Assembly: GCF_003261575.2 (NCBI RefSeq)
Contig: NZ_CP036175.1
Span: 930,001-994,000 of the forward strand
Direction: 5' to 3'
Length of the DNA stretch: 64,000 bases
Origin: Klebsiella huaxiensis
GTDB taxonomy: Bacteria; Pseudomonadota; Gammaproteobacteria; Enterobacterales; Enterobacteriaceae
In this document: positions 45,657-54,707 of the stretch, piece after piece
How positions within the stretch are numbered: the stretch's first letter is position 1
Layout: each line of letters begins with the position of its first letter
Program-made: the position numbers and the translations under genes
The notes under the pieces: model-generated
The model's database searches: none
What the model was told of the DNA's origin: nothing
What the model saw: the letters and a program-made list of their open reading frames with translations, nothing else

Positions 45657-48455
45657 TTAGCGATACAATAGTTCGTAGATATAAAAATATTCCGCGTCGG
45701 ATAAACGGATGGCATAAGCCTCTTCGATCGGCAGGAAGGCGGATTTAATGACACTAAACGCCCGGGCATCCAGATCGGGCTTGTTCTCCAGCGACATCTG
45801 TAACGGTTTGCGGTTGATCACGATACGCTCGACCATACAGCAGCAGTGGATCAGGAAGCGCAGTGTCACCTGGCGGCTCGGTTTCAGCGAAAGTGAGGAG
45901 GTCAGATGGTTGAGCACGCCTTCCATCTCTTTGAGAATGCGCTGAGGATTGAGCACCGAAATATGGTTGATGATGCTTTCCATGGTTAGCGCGCTGATAA
46001 AACGCATCGCGCTGCGCTCCATCTCCAGGCGGCGTTCACTGCTTGAGAGATCCGGTGTCAGCAGGCTTAGCACCAGCTCCGGCCCCTGTTCGGAGAACAA
46101 TTCTTCCAGTGAGATAAACGGAATATCCGGCAGGCCGGGTTGGAAGGTGCCGACAATTCCCGCCAGCCGTTCGCTGGGGTTAATCGCCTGCTGGACCCGC
46201 TCCAGACTGCGCACCTCGTTGTAGTCGAGGATCACCATCCGCGTGTCCTGTGACATCAGTTCGCCAAAGCTTTCCTCCAGCACCTTTTTGATTTTCTCCG
46301 CTGTGCCCATACCGGTAATGCAGGAGATCACCAGCACTTTGCCGCCGTTCTCCTGCTGCGGCGTGCAGAGCTGGCAGGGGATATCTTTACTCTGCATTAA
46401 CGCCGCCAGCTGTGGTAACTCACTGGTTTCATAGCTTAAATCCAGCCCTAACTCCAGCAGGCTGGTCAGAGTGATATTGGGCATCAGCAGGACGTCAATC
46501 TGAAATAACTTGCTGATCGTACTGCCAAAATGAATCAGTGAACCGATATCTACCATCAATATCAGCCGCTGCCAGCGTCGGGCCTGGATCATCTGGATTA
46601 ACGTTTCGAGGGTATCATGCACCGACTGCTCAAACGGCATGTCGATGGCGCTAAACAGCTCGCGCTCCAGCACCCGGTTCACGTACTGCGCCTGGCTGGT
46701 GGCTGTCGTCGAACCATGGGCAATCAAAATCACCCCGCAGTCCGGGCTGGCATCAATACGCTGACGGTAATGGCGACACTCTTTCAGGAACAGGCATAGC
46801 CAGACCACTTCCGTCGCCGGGCACTGGATGTGCAATAGCTCGTTGATTTTTCGACACAGCAGCGTGGCGTTGTCGTATTCATCTTTACAGCGGTCGAGGA
46901 TCAAGCTGGAGGAGTAAAGCTGCGGGATAAGACCACGCTGCACGTAGCCAATCAGCGCCAGAAAGTGCTTACGCAGCGGATTCACCAGGTTTTCTGGCAG
47001 CGTAAACGTAAGCACCTGCTCCACGCAGCCAATCAGCAGCGTCACGCGCTCCTCAATCTGATCGCCATAGCGCGGCGGATGGGCAATATTGTCGCGGCTG
47101 TAGAGACCATATTCAAAAATTGAACTGAGCTTATTTTTCAGGATTGCCAGCGTTTCAGCTGGCGGGACGTTGCTGTTGCGCAGATTGACGTATTCACGGG
47201 TCAGGAAGCTGTAAAACAGATCGCTCTCTTCAATCTCCGCTCCCGTTGCCAGCGAGGTTTTCAACGCCGGCAGCGTGCGCGCATCAACACTTAGCCGCTC
47301 TTTACCGTCAAATAGCGTATCGACCAGCAGACGCTGCTCCGGCGTGGCGTTAAACGGCATCTCCGCCAGCCGTTTATCCAACTGTAGCGTATCGCTATGC
47401 TCCGTCATCCCTGATGCCCACGCCTGGGCACACAGGAACTGAATATCACTCTTGAGCTGGCCAATATTGCCTTCCAGCGGTTTATTTAACAGCCAGAGCA
47501 GCAGCGTTTTGTCGATGCTTATTGTGCGCTCGATTTTACGGCTCTCACGCTGTAAGAAGCCGACAATCAATTCAACCTGCTCTTCCACCGAGCGCTGGCG
47601 AATACCGGGCAGATCGATGCAGACCTGAATACGCCGCTGGAAGGTGCGCAGCAGCGCCGAGCTGACCGGTTCAGTCGTCGCACAAATCAGGCGTACTGAA
47701 ATTGAGCGCGCAGTGGCGCTCGAGCCGAGCGGGCGATACTGGCCTTTGTCGAGAATGGAGAATAGCTTTTCCTGCCCTTCATACGGCAGACGGTGGACCT
47801 CATCGAGTAGTAGATAGCCGCCGTCGGCCTGTTCAACCAAACCGGGTTTATTCTCGTTTGCTCCGGTAAATGCTCCCTGTCGATGACCAAACAGGTGCGA
47901 GGAGAGCAGTTCCGGGTTATGGGCATATTCTGCACAGTTAAAGTAGACCAGCGGCGGCGCAGTTCCCGTTGCATGTTCGCAGGCAAAGCGATGCATCAGT
48001 TCGGCAAAGAAGGTTTTGCCAACGCCGGAAGGGCCGGTCAACAGTACATGCAACCCGTGGGGATAAAGTACCGCAGCGCGACCTTTTTCCACCGCGTCAC
48101 GCAGACTACGGTCATAACCAATCAGGCCACTAAAGGGGTCATCAATCGAGTGATCTTCCTGATGGGGGAGCAGATCGGCAACTGTGCGCACTTCACGCTC
48201 GGACTCCTCCAGCGTGCGTCCCAGTAGCGTTTCCACCGCTTGACGGTGCAGGAAGAACACCGGACGGCCACGGCTCTTAATGACCAAACCGTCGCTCCAC
48301 AACTGATTGAGATCTTTACTCACTGAGTTACGCGCCAGCCCAAGGTTAAAGCCGATGGCTTCTGCCGTAAACGCCGTCTCCTGCGCTAAATCCGCAAGAC
48401 TCAAGCCGCTCGTCAGCCGCGCCAGCTCTCCCTGTATTACCTCAATCCGTCTCAT
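45657..48455 (-). CDS. dgaR: Sigma-54-dependent activator DgaR (LevR family)
   Basis: This 932-residue protein is a LevR-type PTS-regulated activator of the dga operon. A winged-helix domain (about 5-70) is followed by an AAA+ domain with Walker A GPSGVGKT at 141-148, GAFTGA at 194-199 for sigma-54 contact and Walker B LLLDEV at 215-220. Next come two PRD-type regions with an EIIA-like domain (AHGSTTATS) and an EIIB-like segment (CITGMGTAEKI), where PTS proteins would phosphorylate it. It lies upstream of dgaA on the same strand. Confidence 0.93.
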   Translation of the reverse strand: MRRIEVIQGELARLTSGLSLADLAQETAFTAEAIGFNLGLARNSVSKDLNQLWSDGLVIKSRGRPVFFLHRQAVETLLGRTLEESEREVRTVADLLPHQEDHSIDDPFSGLIGYDRSLRDAVEKGRAAVLYPHGLHVLLTGPSGVGKTFFAELMHRFACEHATGTAPPLVYFNCAEYAHNPELLSSHLFGHRQGAFTGANENKPGLVEQADGGYLLLDEVHRLPYEGQEKLFSILDKGQYRPLGSSATARSISVRLICATTEPVSSALLRTFQRRIQVCIDLPGIRQRSVEEQVELIVGFLQRESRKIERTISIDKTLLLWLLNKPLEGNIGQLKSDIQFLCAQAWASGMTEHSDTLQLDKRLAEMPFNATPEQRLLVDTLFDGKERLSVDARTLPALKTSLATGAEIEESDLFYSFLTREYVNLRNSNVPPAETLAILKNKLSSIFEYGLYSRDNIAHPPRYGDQIEERVTLLIGCVEQVLTFTLPENLVNPLRKHFLALIGYVQRGLIPQLYSSSLILDRCKDEYDNATLLCRKINELLHIQCPATEVVWLCLFLKECRHYRQRIDASPDCGVILIAHGSTTATSQAQYVNRVLERELFSAIDMPFEQSVHDTLETLIQMIQARRWQRLILMVDIGSLIHFGSTISKLFQIDVLLMPNITLTSLLELGLDLSYETSELPQLAALMQSKDIPCQLCTPQQENGGKVLVISCITGMGTAEKIKKVLEESFGELMSQDTRMVILDYNEVRSLERVQQAINPSERLAGIVGTFQPGLPDIPFISLEELFSEQGPELVLSLLTPDLSSSERRLEMERSAMRFISALTMESIINHISVLNPQRILKEMEGVLNHLTSSLSLKPSRQVTLRFLIHCCCMVERIVINRKPLQMSLENKPDLDARAFSVIKSAFLPIEEAYAIRLSDAEYFYIYELLYR

Positions 48456-48606
48456 TCTCTTTACCGCTTAAGAAATAAATGATTGTTCAGAACATACACT
48501 ATTCTGCTATGCAAAAAAGTGGCCTGGGGCCAGAGATGGTGCATTAGCTCAAAGACGGACATGGCCGTTGAGAGATGACGGGATGCGGTATTGTTTTCGG
48601 GAGATT

Positions 48607-48696
48607 CCCCGGCGGGGTTACTATATGGCCGGCTACAAGTTCACAGCCGTCTGCTGTCGGGTAGCCCGGACAGGCGCATTGCGCCGCCTCCGGGGA
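48607..48696. repeat. REP/BIME element between dgaR and ygfZ
   Basis: REP-like palindromes (about 48607-48617 and 48662-48695) flank a linker almost identical to that at 40877-40962, in the same orientation. It sits between the dgaR start and the ygfZ stop; no gene is found in 48456-48713. Confidence 0.75.
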
Positions 48697-48713
48697 GACG
48701 GCTTAATTGAGGC

Positions 48714-49697
48714 TTAACCTTCTTCCAGCGAATACGGCAGCGGTTCGATACTCAGGCTACCGGCATCATCGCGCACACGGAATACGCTGTCGGGCTCCAT
48801 ATCGTTATTCATCACCGCCTGCACCAGCAGGCGACCATCGTCTAACTGCACGGCGGCTAAAACGGTACCGGTACGGCGCCAGTTTTCACCCATTTTCAGC
48901 TCAAGGTCCTCCCCGGCTTCCGGCACGCGGCTGGCTTTCCCCGCCAGGGACCACAGAGCACGCTTGTTGGCACCGCGGAATTTTGCGCGGGCAACCATTT
49001 CCTGACCGGTGTAGCAGCCTTTCTTAAAGCTGATGCCGCCCAATGCCTGAAGGTTAGTCGCTTGCGGAATAAACTGTGCGCTGTTGGCGCTGTCGATAAC
49101 CGGCAGTCCGGCTTCAATATTCAGCGCTAGCCACTGCTGGCTGTTGTTAAGCTGTGCTTCACCGCGCAAGGCCTCGGTGACGCGGGTGGCGGTTGTCTCA
49201 TCGGTCACCAGCAGGAAACGCTCGGCCGGATGCTCAAACCACAGCAGGCTGGTGGATCCTTCACTGACAACCTGTTTGTCGGCATTCGGCAGTTCGCTAA
49301 ACAGCGGTGCCAGCGCGGCACGAGCCTGGAAACCGGCGACGCCCAGCAGCACCAGTTCATCATCGGCGGCGATCGTCACTTTAGAGAACACCGCGTATTT
49401 TTTCAGTTCAGTCAATTGCGCGTCGCGCAGGCTGCGGCGTTCAATCCACGCAAACCCCTCGTTACGACGGAAAACGCGCAGGTTGCTCCACATCTTGCCT
49501 TTAGCATCGCAATGCGCGGCAAGAAGGTGCTGCTCGTTGGTCAGTTGACTGATATCAGCGGTAATCTGCCCTTGCAGATATTTTTCGCCATCCGCACCGG
49601 TAATCGTCGCCAGCGCCCAGTCATCCAGCGTCATCAGCGTTAACGGCAGACGCGCGCAAGAGGAAGGCTGACGCGGAGGAAAAGGTGTAAAAGCCAT
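48714..49697 (-). CDS. ygfZ: tRNA-modifying folate-binding protein YgfZ
   Basis: This 327-residue protein binds folate and supports iron-sulfur enzymes such as MiaB. The diagnostic KGCYTGQE motif is at residues 226-233 with the key Cys228, and the N-terminal GcvT-like fold begins with DDWALATITGADGEKYLQGQ. The ATG at 49697 gives the E. coli N-terminus MAFTPFPPRQP. It is divergent from sdhE. Confidence 0.95.
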   Translation of the reverse strand: MAFTPFPPRQPSSCARLPLTLMTLDDWALATITGADGEKYLQGQITADISQLTNEQHLLAAHCDAKGKMWSNLRVFRRNEGFAWIERRSLRDAQLTELKKYAVFSKVTIAADDELVLLGVAGFQARAALAPLFSELPNADKQVVSEGSTSLLWFEHPAERFLLVTDETTATRVTEALRGEAQLNNSQQWLALNIEAGLPVIDSANSAQFIPQATNLQALGGISFKKGCYTGQEMVARAKFRGANKRALWSLAGKASRVPEAGEDLELKMGENWRRTGTVLAAVQLDDGRLLVQAVMNNDMEPDSVFRVRDDAGSLSIEPLPYSLEEG

Positions 49698-49940
49698 AGT
49701 CATATCCCGAATAGCTTAACGCAGAGTGTGTGACTAATGGTAAAAGAGCTAGAGTGCAATGCAAGCGCTTTCGGCAAGCCATTTGTGCCCTCAATGGCGG
49801 GAAGCTAGACCGCAGGAAATAATGAAAGACCTGATTATTTTAGGGTTTTCATGGAGGCGCGCTCGCGAATCTTGATATTCCTGTGAAGTCAGTGGCGAAA
49901 ACGGGTTAAACTAAGAAATATTTATAAGTAGGAAGTAAAC

Positions 49941-50207
49941 ATGGATATTAACAATAAAGCTCGTATCCACTGGGCGTGTCGCCGGGGGATGCGTGAACTC
50001 GATATCTCCATCATGCCGTTTTTTGAGTACGAGTACGATACGCTCAGCGATGGCGACAAGCTGTTGTTCATCCGCCTGCTGGAAAACGACGATCCGGATC
50101 TGTTCAACTGGTTAATGAACCATGGCGAACCGGCTGATGCGGAAATGCAACGGATGGTAAAATTAATTCAGATACGGAATCGGGAACGTGGTCCTGTGGC
50201 AATCTGA
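49941..50207 (+). CDS. sdhE: FAD assembly factor SdhE
   Basis: This 88-residue protein (YgfY) promotes covalent flavinylation of succinate dehydrogenase SdhA and fumarate reductase FrdA. The invariant RGxxE motif is Arg15-Gly16-Met17-Arg18-Glu19 in RRGMRELD. It overlaps cptA by 20 bases. An older view paired SdhE/YgfY and CptA/YgfX as a toxin-antitoxin system. Confidence 0.95.
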   Translation: MDINNKARIHWACRRGMRELDISIMPFFEYEYDTLSDGDKLLFIRLLENDDPDLFNWLMNHGEPADAEMQRMVKLIQIRNRERGPVAI

Positions 50208-50598
50208 TTTACGCATCTCATGGCGAGCGCAGTGGTTCTCACTACTGCTGCACGGCGTTGTGGCGGCACTCGTGCTGCTGATGCCCTGGCCGCTCAGCTA
50301 CACCCCGTTATGGCTGATACTGCTGTCGCTGGTGGTGTTTGATTGCGTGCGCAGCCAGAGGCGGATTCACGCCCGTCAGGGCGAAATAAAACTGCTGATG
50401 GACTCCCGACTGCGCTGGCAAAAAGCGGAGTGGGAAATCGTCGGTACCCCATGGGTGATCAATAGCGGAATGCTGTTGCGTCTGCGGGATACAAAAAACC
50501 ACCGTACCCAGCATCTGTGGGTTGCGGCAGATAGTATGGACGCGGGAGAGTGGCGCGACCTGCGCCGACTGGTGTTACAGAAATCGGCGCAAGATTAA
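50188..50598 (+). CDS. cptA: Membrane protein CptA (YgfX)
   Basis: This 136-residue inner-membrane protein has two membrane segments (about 15-35 and 38-54) and a cytoplasmic C-terminal domain. In E. coli it was reported to inhibit FtsZ and MreB. The GTG start lies inside sdhE, so translation is coupled. The stop is eight bases from the stop of the convergent fldB. Confidence 0.92.
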   Translation: MVLWQSDLRISWRAQWFSLLLHGVVAALVLLMPWPLSYTPLWLILLSLVVFDCVRSQRRIHARQGEIKLLMDSRLRWQKAEWEIVGTPWVINSGMLLRLRDTKNHRTQHLWVAADSMDAGEWRDLRRLVLQKSAQD

Positions 50599-50606
50599 GT
50601 CAAGCC

Positions 50607-51128
50607 TCAGGCGAACTGCTCAGCCATTTCGCCGAGGATTTGCTCGCACCAGTTCTGGATGCGTTCATCGCTCAGGTCGTACTGGTTAGTTTCATCCAGC
50701 GCCAGCCCAACAAACAGCTGCCCGTCAGCGATAACCGGTTTCGGACTGGTAAACTCATAGCCTTCGGTTGGCCAATAGCCGATGAATTTCACGCCTTTGG
50801 TTGCCAGCTTGTCGTGCAGCATACCCAACGCATCAAGGAACCATTCGCCGTAGCCTAACTGATCGCCCATACCGTATAGCGCGACGATCTTATCTTGCAG
50901 ATCCAGCGTATCGAGTTGTTGCCAGACGGCCTCCCAATCTTCCTGGATTTCACCGAAATCCCAGGTTGGAATGCCGAGGATCAGCACGTCATATTGCGTC
51001 ATCAGGGCAGGGGAATCATCTTTCAGGTTGTGCAGCGTCACCAGTTCAGGGCCGATGATATCGCGGATTTTTTCCGCCGCCATTTCGGTGTAGCAGGTGC
51101 TGGAACCGTAAAAAAGACCTATGTTCAT
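50607..51128 (-). CDS. fldB: Flavodoxin 2
   Basis: This 173-residue FMN-binding flavodoxin has the phosphate loop GSSTCYTEMAAEKI starting at residue 8 and the aromatic isoalloxazine segments IPTWDFGEIQEDW and GLGDQLGYGEWFLDA-like sequence (here GMGDQLGYGEW). It is the same length as E. coli FldB, a SoxRS-regulated electron carrier. It is divergent from xerD across about 120 bases. Confidence 0.95.
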   Translation of the reverse strand: MNIGLFYGSSTCYTEMAAEKIRDIIGPELVTLHNLKDDSPALMTQYDVLILGIPTWDFGEIQEDWEAVWQQLDTLDLQDKIVALYGMGDQLGYGEWFLDALGMLHDKLATKGVKFIGYWPTEGYEFTSPKPVIADGQLFVGLALDETNQYDLSDERIQNWCEQILGEMAEQFA

Positions 51129-51190
51129 CGCAAAAATGTCTCAATTCTTGTTGTGACTTTGTGCTTAGTCTACCAGAAAGGCTGCGCCAG

Positions 51191-51219
51191 CCTGCAACCC
51201 GAATTATTTAGGGTATAAT
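51191..51219 (+). promoter_or_regulatory. Repeat-like tail carrying a probable xerD -10
   Basis: A TATAAT hexamer at 51214-51219, 31 bases before the xerD GTG, is joined to CCTGCAACCCGAATTA. That stretch resembles the end of the gcvH-gcvP repeat (CCTGCAACGCGAATTA). The -35 is weak (CTGCAA at 51192-51197, 16-base spacer). Confidence 0.45.
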
Positions 51220-51249
51220 GACGCCGTTTTAATAAGCAAAGAGGCCGGA

Positions 51250-52146
51250 GTGGAACAGGATCTCGCACAAATCGAGCAGTTTCTCGATGCTTTATGGCTG
51301 GAGCGTAATCTGGCGGAGAACACGCTAAGCGCCTACCGTCGGGACCTGACGATGGTGGTCGAATGGTTGCATCATCGCGAGCTGTCGCTTGCCAGCGTCA
51401 GCGGTGAAGACCTTCAGTCTCTGTTGGCGGAGCGGCAAACCGGCGGCTATAAAGCCACCAGCACCGCACGCTTGCTAAGCGCCGTACGCCGCTTCTTCCA
51501 GCATCTTTATCGGGAGAAAATCCGCCAGGACGACCCCAGCGCGCTGTTGGCATCGCCAAAGCTGCCGCAGAGGTTGCCGAAGGATCTGAGCGAGGCTCAG
51601 GTCGAGCGCCTGCTGCAGGCTCCGGTGGTTGAACAACCGCTGGAGCTGCGCGATAAAGCGATGCTGGAAGTACTGTACGCGACGGGTCTGCGCGTCTCAG
51701 AACTGGTGGGTCTGACCATGAGCGACATCAGCCTGCGCCAGGGCGTTGTGCGCGTGATTGGTAAAGGCAATAAAGAACGACTGGTACCGTTAGGCGAAGA
51801 GGCGGTACTGTGGGTTGAGAATTATCTTGAGTACGGGCGTCCCTGGCTGCTGAACGGCGTGGCGTCCGATGTGCTTTTTCCCAGCCAGCGCGCGCAGCAG
51901 ATGACGCGCCAGACGTTCTGGCATCGGATTAAGCACTATGCCGTACTGGCGGGGATTGACAGCGACAAGCTCTCCCCGCACGTGTTGCGCCATGCGTTCG
52001 CTACGCATTTACTTAACCATGGCGCTGACTTACGCGTGGTGCAGATGCTGTTAGGACACAGCGATCTCTCCACGACGCAGATCTACACCCACGTGGCGAC
52101 CGAGCGTCTGCGACAACTTCATCAACAGCATCACCCTCGTGCGTGA
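51250..52146 (+). CDS. xerD: Site-specific tyrosine recombinase XerD
   Basis: This 298-residue recombinase acts with XerC at dif to resolve chromosome dimers. The catalytic residues are all in place: Arg148, His244, Arg247, His270 and Tyr279. It starts at GTG after GGCCGGA, the length equals E. coli XerD, and it heads the xerD-dsbC-recJ operon. This is the housekeeping enzyme, not evidence of a mobile element. Confidence 0.98.
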   Translation: MEQDLAQIEQFLDALWLERNLAENTLSAYRRDLTMVVEWLHHRELSLASVSGEDLQSLLAERQTGGYKATSTARLLSAVRRFFQHLYREKIRQDDPSALLASPKLPQRLPKDLSEAQVERLLQAPVVEQPLELRDKAMLEVLYATGLRVSELVGLTMSDISLRQGVVRVIGKGNKERLVPLGEEAVLWVENYLEYGRPWLLNGVASDVLFPSQRAQQMTRQTFWHRIKHYAVLAGIDSDKLSPHVLRHAFATHLLNHGADLRVVQMLLGHSDLSTTQIYTHVATERLRQLHQQHHPRA

Positions 52147-52169
52147 GCGCTGAATAAAAAGGATTGAGT

Positions 52170-52883
52170 ATGAAAAAAGGTTTACTGATGTTCACCCTGC
52201 TGGCGACCACCTTATCCGGTGCAGCACATGCCGATAGCGCGGCGATTAAACAGCTGCTGGCTAAGCTGGGTGTGCAGAGCACGGACGTGCAGTCTTCGCC
52301 GGTCAAGGGCATCAGCACCGTGTTGACGGATAGCGGCGTGCTGTACGTCACTGATGATGGTAAGCACATCATCCAGGGCCCGATGTACGATGTCAGCGGC
52401 GCGCGCCCGGTGAACGTCACCAACACGCTGTTGGCCGGTAAGCTCAACGCGCTGGAAAAAGAGATGATTGTCTACAAAGCGCCGCAGGAAAAACACGTCA
52501 TCACCGTCTTCACCGACATTACCTGTGGCTATTGTCACAAGCTGCACGAGCAGATGAGCGACTACAACGCGCTGGGCATCACCGTGCGCTACCTGGCCTT
52601 CCCGCGCCAGGGACTGCAAAGCGAAGCCGAGCAGAATATGAAGGCTATCTGGTGCGCCAAAGATCCTAACAAAGCGCTGGATAACGCCATGAGCGGCAAA
52701 GCCGTAGAGGCTGCCAGCTGCGATGTCGATATCGCTAAACACTACACACTCGGCGTGCAGCTTGGTGTTAACGGCACCCCGGCGATGGTGCTGAGCGACG
52801 GGACCCTTATGCCGGGCTATCGCGATCCTAAAGACCTGAAAGCGCTCCTTGATGAGCATCAAAAACAGACAAGCGGTAACTAA
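52170..52883 (+). CDS. dsbC: Periplasmic disulfide isomerase DsbC
   Basis: This 237-residue protein has a signal peptide (cleavage near AHA-D, residues 20-22), an N-terminal dimerisation domain and a thioredoxin-fold domain with the active-site motif CGYC, Cys119 to Cys122. A structural disulfide is formed by the cysteines in IWCAK and AASCDVD. The cis-Pro loop is in NGTPAMV. It starts 24 bases after xerD. Confidence 0.97.
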   Translation: MKKGLLMFTLLATTLSGAAHADSAAIKQLLAKLGVQSTDVQSSPVKGISTVLTDSGVLYVTDDGKHIIQGPMYDVSGARPVNVTNTLLAGKLNALEKEMIVYKAPQEKHVITVFTDITCGYCHKLHEQMSDYNALGITVRYLAFPRQGLQSEAEQNMKAIWCAKDPNKALDNAMSGKAVEAASCDVDIAKHYTLGVQLGVNGTPAMVLSDGTLMPGYRDPKDLKALLDEHQKQTSGN

Positions 52884-52888
52884 TTCGC

Positions 52889-54622
52889 GTGAAACAACAG
52901 ATACAACTACGCCGCCGGGAGGCGGCTGACGGCGTCGACTTACCTCCAGACCTTCCTCCGCTCCTGCAACGGCTGTACGCCAGCCGGGGCGTGCGCAGCG
53001 CGCAGGAGCTGGAACGCGGCGTGAAAGGCATGCTGCCGTGGGCGCAACTGACCGGCGTCGAAAAAGCGGTAGAAATGCTCTATGGCGCATTTAAGCAACA
53101 ACTGCACATCGTGGTGGTTGGCGATTTTGACGCCGACGGCGCCACCAGTACCGCGTTGAGCGTGCTCGCCTTGCGCGCGCTGGGCTACGGAAACGTCTCT
53201 TACCTGGTCCCTAATCGCTTTGAAGACGGTTATGGCCTAAGTCCGGAAGTGGTCGATCAGGCTCACGCCCGCGGCGCGCAGATGATTATGACCGTTGATA
53301 ACGGCATTTCGTCCCACGCTGGCGTCGATCATGCTCATGCGCTGGGTATTCCGGTGCTGGTGACCGATCACCACCTGCCGGGAGATACGCTGCCTGCAGC
53401 GGAAGCAATCATTAACCCTAACCTGCGTGACTGCGAGTTCCCGTCGAAATCGCTGGCCGGAGTTGGCGTGGCCTTTTATCTGATGCTGGCGCTGCGCACC
53501 TTCCTGCGTGATAAAGGCTGGTTTGAGGAACGCGGTATTACGCCACCGAATCTGGCTGATTTACTCGACCTGGTGGCGCTGGGTACCGTGGCGGACGTCG
53601 TTCCGCTGGATGCCAACAACCGTATTCTGACCTGGCAGGGGCTAAGCCGTATTCGGGCGGGGAAATGCCGTCCGGGGATTAAAGCGCTGCTGGAAATCGC
53701 TAACCGCGACCCGCAAAAGCTGGCGGCAAGCGATCTCGGCTTTGCTCTCGGCCCGCGGCTTAATGCGGCGGGGCGGCTGGACGATATGTCCGTTGGTGTG
53801 GCGCTGCTGCTGTGTGACAACACCGGCGAAGCGCGAATGCTGGCGAATGAACTTGATGCGCTAAATCAGACGCGTAAAGAGATAGAACAGGGAATGCAGG
53901 CGGAAGCGCTGACCTTGTGCGAAAAGCTGGAACGCAGCAGCGAGACGCTGCCCGGCGGGCTGGCAATGTACCACCCGCAGTGGCATCAGGGCGTGGTCGG
54001 CATCCTGGCTTCACGCATCAAAGAGCGTTTTCATCGTCCGGTCATCGCCTTTGCGCCCACCGGAGACGGACTGCTAAAAGGCTCCGGTCGGTCGATTCAG
54101 GGGCTGCACATGCGCGATGCGCTGGAGCGTCTGGATATGCTCTATCCTGGCATGATTCTGAAGTTCGGCGGCCATGCAATGGCGGCAGGGCTCTCGCTGG
54201 AAGAGGCGCGCTTTGATGAGTTTCAGCAGCGCTTTGGCGAGCTGGTTACCGAGTGGCTCGACCCCGCGCTATTGCAAGGGGAAGTGGTCTCTGACGGTCC
54301 TCTGGCGGCGGCTGAAATGAGCATGGAAGTTGCTCAAATGCTGCGTGACGCGGGCCCCTGGGGGCAAATGTTCCCCGAACCGCTGTTCGATGGCCGTTTT
54401 CGCATTTTACAGCAGCGCCTGGTCGGCGAGCGTCACCTGAAGGTCATGGTTGAACCCGTTGGCGGCGGCCCGCTGCTGGACGGTATTGCGTTTAATGTCG
54501 ATACTGCCATTTGGCCGGATCCCGGCGTTCGCGAAGTTCAGCTTGCCTATAAGCTTGATATCAATGAGTTCCGCGGGAACCGCAGCCTGCAGTTGATCAT
54601 TGACCACCTCTGGCCAAATTGA
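52889..54622 (+). CDS. recJ: Single-strand DNA exonuclease RecJ
   Basis: This 577-residue 5'-3' exonuclease of the DHH family acts in recombination and mismatch repair. Motifs are GDFDADGATSTA (metal-binding), TVDNGISSH, the DHH motif in TDHHLPGD and the DHHA1-domain GGHAMAAG near residue 430. It starts at GTG only five bases after the dsbC stop. The length equals E. coli RecJ. Confidence 0.97.
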   Translation: MKQQIQLRRREAADGVDLPPDLPPLLQRLYASRGVRSAQELERGVKGMLPWAQLTGVEKAVEMLYGAFKQQLHIVVVGDFDADGATSTALSVLALRALGYGNVSYLVPNRFEDGYGLSPEVVDQAHARGAQMIMTVDNGISSHAGVDHAHALGIPVLVTDHHLPGDTLPAAEAIINPNLRDCEFPSKSLAGVGVAFYLMLALRTFLRDKGWFEERGITPPNLADLLDLVALGTVADVVPLDANNRILTWQGLSRIRAGKCRPGIKALLEIANRDPQKLAASDLGFALGPRLNAAGRLDDMSVGVALLLCDNTGEARMLANELDALNQTRKEIEQGMQAEALTLCEKLERSSETLPGGLAMYHPQWHQGVVGILASRIKERFHRPVIAFAPTGDGLLKGSGRSIQGLHMRDALERLDMLYPGMILKFGGHAMAAGLSLEEARFDEFQQRFGELVTEWLDPALLQGEVVSDGPLAAAEMSMEVAQMLRDAGPWGQMFPEPLFDGRFRILQQRLVGERHLKVMVEPVGGGPLLDGIAFNVDTAIWPDPGVREVQLAYKLDINEFRGNRSLQLIIDHLWPN

Positions 54623-54707
54623 CAACAGTGTATTAATGAGGGCGCGAATCCGGTAGAATTCCGCTCTTATCACCGCATTTTGACGAATCCATTAAAAGAA
54701 ACCGATC

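Noticed and set aside
33481..48713. REP clusters considered as a CRISPR array
   Set aside because: The repeats are palindromic, few, irregularly spaced and without uniform spacers, and no cas genes are present.
49941..50598. sdhE-cptA as a new toxin-antitoxin system
   Set aside because: These are the known YgfY/YgfX pair. SdhE has an established flavinylation role, so this is not novel.
51250..52146. Tyrosine recombinase as sign of an integrated mobile element
   Set aside because: It is the housekeeping XerD in its usual operon with dsbC and recJ, and no attachment repeats or phage genes are nearby.
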